From Candidatus Woykebacteria bacterium RBG_13_40_15 (GTDB lineage Bacteria > Patescibacteriota > Microgenomatia > Woykebacterales > RBG-16-39-9b), in NCBI GenBank assembly GCA_001816655.1, contig MHCP01000011.1, forward strand, positions 1 to 38,563: 38,563 bases of DNA. The letters are read 5' to 3'. The translations under genes were made by a program, and so were the position numbers. This document shows positions 10,732 to 18,273 of this stretch, piece after piece. Every line of letters begins with the position of its first letter. The first letter of the stretch is position 1. Below the pieces are notes generated by a model, which was given only the letters and a program-made list of their open reading frames with translations, did no database searches and was not told where the DNA came from.

Positions 10732-10760
10732 TTGACAGGATTTATTAATATAGTTAGACT
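10732..10760 (+). promoter_or_regulatory. Sigma-70-type promoter for the O-antigen-ligase-like gene
   Basis: TTGACA (10732-10737), 17-nt spacer, TAGACT (10755-10760). Confidence 0.55.
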
Positions 10761-10790
10761 AAAGAGCGATTACTAAAAAGAGGGTAAAAA

Positions 10791-13052
10791 ATGAAAGAAA
10801 CAATTTCAATTTTGGCTACTAAAACGATACAAATCGGGCTTGTACTTTTAGCTTTTTTGATTCCAATTTTTTTCCTACCGACAACTAGCGAATTTTATAA
10901 TTTCAACAAAGTAACGCTTCTCGTAATCGGCACTTTCTTCCTTCTATTTGTATGGGGAATAAAGATGGTGGCAGAACAGCGGGTACGGATAACAACTACC
11001 CCACTTGATATTCCGCTACTTCTTTTCCTTGGAGCATTTGTTTTAGCTACGCTTTTTTCGATTGATCCTGTGGTTTCTTTTATTGGTGCTCACCCGGTGT
11101 TTTTTGGATCGCTGCTCTCAGTAGCAGCTCTTATCATACTTTACTTTTTAGCTGTGGTTCATCTTGATAGCACTTATAGAAGTGCTCTTTTGGTTGCCTT
11201 TGCGGCATCTGCCACGGTTTTAGCTGCCTGCCTAATCGCTTATTACTTTGGGCATCCCCTGCTTTCGCAGTCATGGGCAAAAGCGAGAAACTGGACTCCA
11301 GCTGGCAATCTTGATTCTTTAGCTTTCTTCCTGGCAATCGCTTCGCTTCTAACAGCCTCACTTGCTGTCTTTACAAAACAGCAAATTATGAAGTACATAT
11401 TATTTGTTCTAGTAGCTATACAAATAGTAGCTTTAATTTTGATAAATAGCCTCTTTTCTTATATAGCCATCGCTACAGGAATTGCCTTCATAGTGTTATT
11501 TTTAACCCAAGTTAAACTAAATCAAGACGACAAGATTGGACTCATTATAATTTCGGTTATTGCTGTAGTTTTAGCGGTTTTAGTAAATGTAAGCCCACTT
11601 GGCGATTCAATAATAAAGCCGCTTATTGCGGGCAGTGACAAGAATGTCTCTATTACTAAACCGATACGGCTCCCATTGCAAGCTGCTTGGCAATCAAGCG
11701 CCTCCTCCCTAACAATTAGGCCAATTTTTGGCAGTGGGCCGGGAACTTTTGGGACAATTTTCCCTTCATTCAAACCAATCTCACTGAATGCGGTTAATAC
11801 AAATAATGTTTGGAATATAAGATTTGACCAGCCCAATAGCGGCCTACTTGATATTTTAGCTTCGACAGGAGCGGTAGGAATAATTGCTTTTCTAATTTTG
11901 GCTTTCGTTCTTTTGAGGGTTTTAATTTCATTTTCTAATAAGTCGGAGCTTGTGCGTAGCAATCCCTTTGTAATATTTTTACAAGCATCGCTAGTCGTCT
12001 TCCTTTTCGGTCTTATCTTCTTTGATTTTTCAGTGATTACTGCTTGTGCCTTCTTTTTAATTACAGCTGCTTTCTTTACCCTTGTTCGTGATTGGGGGTC
12101 AAACCTAGCAAGTGAAGTTGATCTTGAGCTGGTAACTTTGAAGGCGGGGGCAATAAGAGCTGTCAGCGCAGACGAAAAAGCTAGGCCAAATTCCTTTGCG
12201 TGGGTTATATTTATTCCCGCAGTGCTTTTATTCGTCGGGGTGATATTTCTTTCCTGGAAAACATATCAAGCTGAATTTTATTACCGAAAGGCAATCGTAG
12301 CATTTAATGACAACAAAGCTGACGAAACCAGGAAGGAATTAATCGCCGCTATAAAGGCAAACACCTACCGGGACACTTATCACCGGGCCCTTCTGGTCAC
12401 CGATCTAGCTATCGCCCAGGCATTAAATAGGAAGGGCGATCTGTCTCAAAACGAGCAAAATACCCTTGCCGCCCTGGTTACTGAAGCAATAGCTCAAGGA
12501 AAGATAATAACAGGTTATGAAGGTAGTGGACTAGGCGTATTTCAAATAAAGAAAGTACCAGGCACCTCTAGTTATAATGTAGCAAATTGGGAAAGTCTAG
12601 CTAATGTTTATGCTAATATTGGGGGAAACTTAAGAAACGACGCCTCTGTCCACGCTATTAATACTTTCTCACAAGCCGTCAGGCTAGACTCAACCAACCC
12701 AAGGCTCTACGAAGCTTTAGGAAATGTTTACTTTAACCTGGGAGACGTAGATAATGCCATAAAAAACTTTGAACTAGCTACCTCAGCAAAAGTTGACTAC
12801 GCGTCAGCCCATTACAACCTGGCACAAAGCTTGAAGAGAAAAGGAGACAATCCAGCTAGGGTTGTAAATGAGCTTTCATATACATTGCAAATCTTAAAGA
12901 ACAACAATGAGAAAAGCAGTGTAATTAATCAAGTACAAAAAGAACTAGATGAAGCACAGAAAGAATTGGAAAAGGCTCAGCAAAAAGCCCAAACCCAAAA
13001 GCCAGCTTCTACAATTACTCCAACTGCTAGCCCAAGTGTAGCTCCTAAATAA
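10791..13052 (+). CDS. O-antigen ligase/polymerase-like multi-pass membrane protein with C-terminal TPR region
   Basis: Many TM helices, large loop with SGPGTFG, then TPR-like repeats (NPRLYEALGNVYFNLGDVDNAIKNFELATSAKVDYASAHYNLAQSLKRKGD). Confidence 0.8.
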   Translation: MKETISILATKTIQIGLVLLAFLIPIFFLPTTSEFYNFNKVTLLVIGTFFLLFVWGIKMVAEQRVRITTTPLDIPLLLFLGAFVLATLFSIDPVVSFIGAHPVFFGSLLSVAALIILYFLAVVHLDSTYRSALLVAFAASATVLAACLIAYYFGHPLLSQSWAKARNWTPAGNLDSLAFFLAIASLLTASLAVFTKQQIMKYILFVLVAIQIVALILINSLFSYIAIATGIAFIVLFLTQVKLNQDDKIGLIIISVIAVVLAVLVNVSPLGDSIIKPLIAGSDKNVSITKPIRLPLQAAWQSSASSLTIRPIFGSGPGTFGTIFPSFKPISLNAVNTNNVWNIRFDQPNSGLLDILASTGAVGIIAFLILAFVLLRVLISFSNKSELVRSNPFVIFLQASLVVFLFGLIFFDFSVITACAFFLITAAFFTLVRDWGSNLASEVDLELVTLKAGAIRAVSADEKARPNSFAWVIFIPAVLLFVGVIFLSWKTYQAEFYYRKAIVAFNDNKADETRKELIAAIKANTYRDTYHRALLVTDLAIAQALNRKGDLSQNEQNTLAALVTEAIAQGKIITGYEGSGLGVFQIKKVPGTSSYNVANWESLANVYANIGGNLRNDASVHAINTFSQAVRLDSTNPRLYEALGNVYFNLGDVDNAIKNFELATSAKVDYASAHYNLAQSLKRKGDNPARVVNELSYTLQILKNNNEKSSVINQVQKELDEAQKELEKAQQKAQTQKPASTITPTASPSVAPK

Positions 13053-13107
13053 TTCACTAGGTAGATTGATTTACAGTTGAATCTTGTGAGGTTACCCACC
13101 GTACAAG

Positions 13108-13184
13108 TGGTGGACCTGGACGGATTTGAACCGTCGACCTCGCCCGTGCGAGGGGCGCGCTCTGGCCAACTGAGCTACAGGCCC
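13108..13184 (-). tRNA. tRNA-Ala(CGC)
   Basis: GGGCCTGTAGCTCAGTTGGCCAGAGCGCGCCCCTCGCACGGGCGAGGTCGACGGTTCAAATCCGTCCAGGTCCACCA; cloverleaf, anticodon loop CTCGCAC, G3:U70, encoded CCA. Confidence 0.93.
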
Positions 13185-13234
13185 GCAGTAGACACTTAAG
13201 GAAAGTTGAACCCTTAACCCTTCCTATACCAATT

Positions 13235-13310
13235 TGGTGGACCCAGCCGGACTTGAACCGGCAACCTCTTCCATGCCATGGAAGCGCTCTACCAATTGAG
13301 CCATGGGCCC
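13235..13310 (-). tRNA. tRNA-Ala(GGC)
   Basis: GGGCCCATGGCTCAATTGGTAGAGCGCTTCCATGGCATGGAAGAGGTTGCCGGTTCAAGTCCGGCTGGGTCCACCA; anticodon loop ATGGCAT, G3:U70, encoded CCA. Confidence 0.94.
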
Positions 13311-13464
13311 AAATTGTTACGGGGCTGCAACTAATACTACCGACAGGCAAATAATTGCGACACAGGCCCACGTTAGTTTATAGTTTAGGACCAAAGAGCA
13401 CAACGAATTTTACCAAGAATTAAACTTAACCTCAAGTGACTATCTTTAACCTTATATCTTAGCC

Positions 13465-14496
13465 TTAAATCTTTCTAATCAGTTCGTCTTGCAAAGTCCT
13501 TATACCCTCCCCACTCATGGCAGAGATAGGTAATACTTTGATCTTCTTATTTTTAAATTGAGATATTTTGTTCTTTAAATCATCATCGGTAAGTAGATCA
13601 ATCTTAGTCAAAATGATAATTTGTGGTTTATCTACTAATTCTTTAGAGTGAGACGACAGTTCATTATTTATAATTGTAAGTTTTAAGGTTGGGTTTTCCT
13701 CTTCGGCCGAGATTAAATGAAGCAGAAGTTTAGTTCTTTCAACATGCCTAAGAAATAGATCACCTAACCCCTTGCCCTTCGAAGCTCCTTCTATCAAACC
13801 AGGAATATCAGCCAAAACTAGCTCTTTTCCGTAGCCTGCCCCCCGAAGCCTTGGCGAAGGGGGGTGGTGCATAACCCCTAAGTTTGGCTCCAGTGTTGTA
13901 AAAGGGTAAGAGGCAATTTTAGGAGTAGCAGAAGTTAATTTTGATAAAAGTGTGCTTTTTCCGGCATTTGGAAGACCTATCAACCCAACATCGGCCAAAA
14001 GTTTCAACTCTAGCACCAATTCAATTTCTTGTCCTTCTTCCCCCGGTTCGTGCCACCGCCATAAATCTTTCTCGCTATATCCTTCTGATATCTTAGATCT
14101 TAGATCTGATTTCTTAATATGGGCATTTCCCCGACCGCCTTTTCCACCTTTGACTATCATTACCTTTTCTCCTACGCGAGTTAAATCTGCAAAAAGATGT
14201 CCTTGGTTGTCAGTTACCTTCGTCCCAGCTGGCACTGATAGAAACAAGGTGCTGCCTGCTGCTCCTTTCTTATGCTTTTCCGCACCTCGAGCGCCGTCAG
14301 TAGCCTTGAAATCCTTCTTATAACGATACGGGAGTAGCGTGGTTAGGTTTTTATCAACCGCTAGATAAACATCACCGCCAGCTCCTCCATCACCACCGTC
14401 CGGTGGTCCAAGGCTTCGTCGCCCTTGCTTCGCGAAGGAGACAGCGCCGCTACCTCCCTTTCCTGCTTTAACTTTTAGCCTAACGTAATCAATCAT
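13465..14496 (-). CDS. obgE: GTPase Obg/CgtA
   Basis: MIDYVRLKVKAGKGGSGAVSFAKQGRRSLGPPDGGDGGAGGDVYL, GLPNAGKSTLLSKLTSA, ADIPGLIEGAS, LTKIDLL. Confidence 0.97.
   Translation of the reverse strand: MIDYVRLKVKAGKGGSGAVSFAKQGRRSLGPPDGGDGGAGGDVYLAVDKNLTTLLPYRYKKDFKATDGARGAEKHKKGAAGSTLFLSVPAGTKVTDNQGHLFADLTRVGEKVMIVKGGKGGRGNAHIKKSDLRSKISEGYSEKDLWRWHEPGEEGQEIELVLELKLLADVGLIGLPNAGKSTLLSKLTSATPKIASYPFTTLEPNLGVMHHPPSPRLRGAGYGKELVLADIPGLIEGASKGKGLGDLFLRHVERTKLLLHLISAEEENPTLKLTIINNELSSHSKELVDKPQIIILTKIDLLTDDDLKNKISQFKNKKIKVLPISAMSGEGIRTLQDELIRKI
13839..13864. repeat. Palindromic (REP-like) element within obgE
   Basis: CCCCCC-GAA-GCC-TT-GGC-GAA-GGGGGG; symmetric palindrome read in frame as part of HHPPSPRLRGAGYGK. 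Confidence 0.7.
14087..14114. repeat. Heptad tract inside obgE
   Basis: GATATCT TAGATCT TAGATCT GATTTCT. Confidence 0.75.
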
Positions 14497-14573
14497 ATTT
14501 ATAAATTTAGAATGCAGAATTAAGAATTTTAAGATTCAGATTAATCTTAACTAAAAGTAACAATAATTGCATT

Positions 14574-15311
14574 ATGTTAAAATTAAGTTGTATGAGAAAA
14601 ACATTTCAAAAAGCTATTCTCATAACAATAGTACTTGTTTTTAGCTTTTTACTTCCTGCCTTGCCGGCAGGCAGGTTTAATTTTTACTTAAACTCTGTTT
14701 ACGCTTTTCAGCAAAGCTCAACTAATTACCAACTAGAAGGTGATTTTAATATCTTTTCTGGTTCAAAAAGCTCTAGTAATTATAGCCTTACCGACACCGG
14801 CGGTGGCTTGGGACCAGGGGCTGGTACTTCTGAAAATTATGGTATAGGCGCTGGTTTTCAATATGTCCTGGCAAAGTCGCCAAATATTGCCTTTACTATC
14901 TCCAAAAATTTAATTGATTTAAACGTACTTTCTGAAGCTTCAATTTCGAAGGATACTTTAGATCTTCTGGTTACAACAAGTCTATCTCGGGGCTACAAAG
15001 TTTATATAAGTGAGGACCATGATCTCCAAAGTGGAAGTAACACAATTGTTGTTTCAGACGGCACTATAAACGCTGGAGAGCAGGAATATGGGGTAGCTAC
15101 TGATAAAACTCTCCAAGATGTAGCTAACAGTGATTGTACTGAAAATGATTCTATTTCTGCAATTACTACCTCAAACCAAAGCGTTGCATCAGCAACTACT
15201 GATGTTACGGGAGATCCAACGCAGCTTTGCTTTGCCGCTTCAAAGACTGGTAGCACGCCGGCCGGAAGTTATAGTCACACAGTAACATTTATAATTGTCG
15301 GTAATTTTTAA
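14574..15311 (+). CDS. Secreted surface protein with signal peptide; true start may be the ATG at 14592 (MRKTFQKAIL)
   Basis: Hydrophobic leader; C-terminal SKTGSTPAGSYSHTVTFIIVGNF resembles that of the next gene. Confidence 0.8.
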   Translation: MLKLSCMRKTFQKAILITIVLVFSFLLPALPAGRFNFYLNSVYAFQQSSTNYQLEGDFNIFSGSKSSSNYSLTDTGGGLGPGAGTSENYGIGAGFQYVLAKSPNIAFTISKNLIDLNVLSEASISKDTLDLLVTTSLSRGYKVYISEDHDLQSGSNTIVVSDGTINAGEQEYGVATDKTLQDVANSDCTENDSISAITTSNQSVASATTDVTGDPTQLCFAASKTGSTPAGSYSHTVTFIIVGNF

Positions 15312-15332
15312 TTGGTGTGTAAAACTAATTGC

Positions 15333-15362
15333 TTGACAGTCACCGTTCAAGTCTGAGATAAT
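15333..15362 (+). promoter_or_regulatory. Sigma-70-type promoter
   Basis: TTGACA (15333-15338), 18-nt spacer, GATAAT (15357-15362). Confidence 0.5.
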
Positions 15363-15371
15363 TTCTTCAAG

Positions 15372-16448
15372 TTGATAAAAATGAAAAAAATAGGAATAAA
15401 AATTGTTCTAGCTGTCTTTGTAGTCTCTCTTATCTTCCCCCTATTTGCCGGCAGGACTGAGAGTGCTAACTTAACCACAATGAGCGACACGATGAGCCGT
15501 CTTAAAATTAGCCAGAATTCAAATCACACAATTGTCTTTACCACCCCAACTGGTGTAGGTGCGGGAGAAAAAATCAAGGTTACTTTTTCCTCAGGTTTTG
15601 CATCGGGTTTAAATGGTGTAGATTTTGCTGACATGGACCTGGCAGATGATGGGAGTGACCTAGCTTTGGACGCCACTCCATCGGGAGCAACTTGGGGAGC
15701 AGCAGTTTCCACCAGAACTGTTACTTTTACATCTGGCACGGGAACCATCGTAGCAAGTTCTGTTATAACAATCGAAATTGGCACAAACGCTACTTACGGA
15801 GTGCCTGGAGACACGCAAATTGCTAACCCAGGAAGCTCTGGGAGTAACACAATAAATCTCGCTATAACAACCGCCGCTGATGCTGATATAGATACAGGAA
15901 GTCTAGCTGTAGCTATCATGGATGAGGATCAGATAACAGTTTCAGCAACAGTCAATCCAACCATTACCTCAGAATTACTTGATAGCGGTAATAATCCGGT
16001 TAGTACATGTGGTTTAGGCACTCTAACAACAGCCTCAGTTAGCGGATGTATATACAAAAATAGAGTTAATACGAATGCTACCAGCGGATACAGTGCAACA
16101 ATAGTTGAAAATGGTAACCTATGCAATCCTTCAGTTGCTGTTTGTACATATAATATAACTGACGTTGCTGATGGAGCCGTAAGCACTGCAGATTCTACTG
16201 ATGAATACGGAGTTTCGACAAGCGACGCGAACGCAACCGGAATAACTGCTGATTACGACGGTACTTGCGGAACCGGGGCGACTGAAGATGCATCTGCTAT
16301 TACTGGATCAGCCCAGATTTACGCAGATGAATCAAGCCCCCAAACAAATGATGACACAACACTCTGCCATTCAGCCGTTATTCTTGGTGCGACAGCTTCT
16401 GGTATTTACAGTCATATCGTAACTCATATTACAACAGGAAATTTTTAA
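15372..16448 (+). CDS. Secreted surface protein, shares C-terminal module with the upstream gene; start may be ATG 15381 (MKKIGIK)
   Basis: Signal peptide MKKIGIKIVLAVFVVSLIFPLFAGRTESA; C-term LGATASGIYSHIVTHITTGNF. Confidence 0.82.
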   Translation: MIKMKKIGIKIVLAVFVVSLIFPLFAGRTESANLTTMSDTMSRLKISQNSNHTIVFTTPTGVGAGEKIKVTFSSGFASGLNGVDFADMDLADDGSDLALDATPSGATWGAAVSTRTVTFTSGTGTIVASSVITIEIGTNATYGVPGDTQIANPGSSGSNTINLAITTAADADIDTGSLAVAIMDEDQITVSATVNPTITSELLDSGNNPVSTCGLGTLTTASVSGCIYKNRVNTNATSGYSATIVENGNLCNPSVAVCTYNITDVADGAVSTADSTDEYGVSTSDANATGITADYDGTCGTGATEDASAITGSAQIYADESSPQTNDDTTLCHSAVILGATASGIYSHIVTHITTGNF

Positions 16449-16451
16449 TAA

Positions 16452-17468
16452 ATGAAAAAACTGCTCTTCGCTGCCATTTTTAATAAAAAAAACCTGCTTC
16501 TCACAATACCTGTTTTTGCTCTCTTTACCACCGCTGCTTTAGTAAAAGCCCAGACTGATCAACCAACTACCGGAGCCTTCGGTTTGGCCGTCTCTCCCCC
16601 AACCCTTTCTCTAACAATGAATCCAGGGGAAGTCAGAACAGAAAAGATTATTATTGAAAATGTAACCAATCAAGCGACTACATATTATCCAGAAAAAGAT
16701 GATTTTGTTGCTCCAAAAGATGAAAGCGGTACACCAACTTTTATCAGCGAGGAAAAAACTTCGAGTACTTACTCCTTATCGAAATGGCTTACTATCTCTA
16801 AGGCTTCAATTACTTTAGCTTCAAAAGAGAAGCAAGTAGTAGATGTGACAATTTCTGTTCCAGCAAACGCTGAACCATCTGGGCACTTTGGAGCGGTTTT
16901 GTTTGGAACCATTGCTCCCAATACAGAAGGGACTGGAACAGGTCTGCAGGGAAAGATAGGAACATTGATCTTGGTCAGAGTCGCGGGAGATGCCAAAGAA
17001 AATGGAGTCGTTGCTAGTTTCACAACTGACAAATCCATCTACCAAAAACCGCCTGTAAATTTTGTAAGTCGAATAAGAAACCTTGGCAACGTCCACTTTG
17101 CACCAAGTGGTGAAATAGTTATCAAGGACATGTTCGGCAGAAAAATTGATTCTCTCAAAGTAAATGATGTCGCTGGTAATGTCTTGCCAGATAGCGTTAG
17201 GAAGTTTGAAAATAAGTGGGAAAAGTCTGTCCTCCCCGGCCTTTATAAAGCCGAACTACTTTTATCTTACGGTACTCCGCAGAAGAGTCTTACGGCAAGC
17301 GTATCCTTTTGGATCCTACCGTGGGTACAAATTTTGATCGGTTTGGCAATCTTGGTGGTAGTAATTCTCCTACTTGTTCTGGGAATGAAGCGCTACAACC
17401 GTTATATCGTCTCAAAAGCGGAAAATAAAGAAACGCCTACCTCCACCCCACCGACTGTTCAATGGTAA
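16452..17468 (+). CDS. DUF916-like secreted protein with C-terminal TM anchor
   Basis: LAVSPPTLSLTMNPGEVRTEKIIIENVTNQATTYYP and VPANAEPSGHFGAVLFGT; C-terminal TM WVQILIGLAILVVVILLLVLGMKRYNRY. Confidence 0.8.
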   Translation: MKKLLFAAIFNKKNLLLTIPVFALFTTAALVKAQTDQPTTGAFGLAVSPPTLSLTMNPGEVRTEKIIIENVTNQATTYYPEKDDFVAPKDESGTPTFISEEKTSSTYSLSKWLTISKASITLASKEKQVVDVTISVPANAEPSGHFGAVLFGTIAPNTEGTGTGLQGKIGTLILVRVAGDAKENGVVASFTTDKSIYQKPPVNFVSRIRNLGNVHFAPSGEIVIKDMFGRKIDSLKVNDVAGNVLPDSVRKFENKWEKSVLPGLYKAELLLSYGTPQKSLTASVSFWILPWVQILIGLAILVVVILLLVLGMKRYNRYIVSKAENKETPTSTPPTVQW

Positions 17469-17584
17469 CAGCGCTCGACTTCAACATCCTATTTTCTCAA
17501 TTTGGTTCACCATAGTTAATTTTGATATAATCCAGCACACGATTCTTGCAGGTTCAGTGGAATCCCGATACACATGGGCACTAT

Positions 17585-17603
17585 GTACACACCTGGTGTG
17601 TAC
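17585..17603. repeat. Palindrome copy left of the transposase remnant
   Basis: GTACACACC-T-GGTGTGTAC. Confidence 0.8.
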
Positions 17604-17636
17604 ATAAACACCAAGAGTGTACATCACACAATCGGG

Positions 17637-18102
17637 TTAGTCGAAGAGATGGTGTTTTAAGATTTCGAGGCTTTTAGCGTAGTCTGCCTGGTCTAAAGTA
17701 AATCTTTCATAATCTGCATTTGTTTTGAAATAAGACATTACGCTCTGCAATTCAATCGGCACCAACTCAGAGCTCTTCCCTGCCTCTAGATTCAAATACC
17801 TTGGGTAAGAAGACCAGGGGTAATTTCTTAAATCAACTACCAAGTTTGACACCAACGGGTTTAAATGTATGATTTGGCATTAGACAGAAGGCAAGGATTT
17901 CTACTAACTGACCTTCGGGAAGCTTGTTAAAATTCTGTTTTGGTCGTGATAATCGATTATTAGTGGGGCGGTAGTAATGTGCTATTGTTTCAAGGAAGTG
18001 AGCGTAATCATGATCGCTTAGAAATATATTCCTTTTCTCAACTCCCCTATTAAACAGGTGATAAATTTCGTTTGTTACAAGCAAGGGCTTTCTTCTCGGC
18101 AT
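17637..18102 (-). pseudogene. IS200-like / REP-associated tyrosine transposase remnant with internal deletion and frame disruption
   Basis: N-part MPRRKPLLVTNEIYHLFNRGVEKRNIFLSDHDYAHFLETIAHYY...CLMPNH, then a different frame reads YIHLNPLVSNLVVDLRNYPWSSYPRYL. The segment normally between PNHFHLL and YIHLNP is missing. Confidence 0.85.
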
Positions 18103-18138
18103 AATAATGCTTATATTATAAACCCTCTACCGCCTCTT

Positions 18139-18157
18139 GTACACACCTGGTGTGTGC
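18139..18157. repeat. Palindrome copy right of the transposase remnant
   Basis: GTACACACCTGGTGTGTGC; shares TGTACACACCTGGTGTGT (18 nt) with the left copy. Confidence 0.8.
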
Positions 18158-18194
18158 AGTGTGTGCATAGTGTACTACTTATCCTTTTTTACTT

Positions 18195-18223
18195 TTGACT
18201 TTTGACTTCAAATATGGTATAAA
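18195..18223 (+). promoter_or_regulatory. Candidate promoter upstream of the leader of the second giant gene
   Basis: TTGACT (18195-18200), 17-nt spacer, TATAAA (18218-18223). Confidence 0.45.
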
Positions 18224-18273
18224 AAAGGTATAATTATACGTTTGTGAGTTTGTTGGAAGCCTAGGACCTACCA

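Noticed and set aside
13057-13371. 104-aa minus-strand ORF
   Set aside because: It is the translation of the two tRNA-Ala genes (ACSSVGQSAPLARARSTVQIRPG is a classic tRNA artefact).
17565-17640. tRNA or tmRNA fragment suggested by GGTTCAGTGGAATCCCGAT
   Set aside because: Only a partial T-arm resemblance; no acceptor, D or anticodon arm can be built around it.
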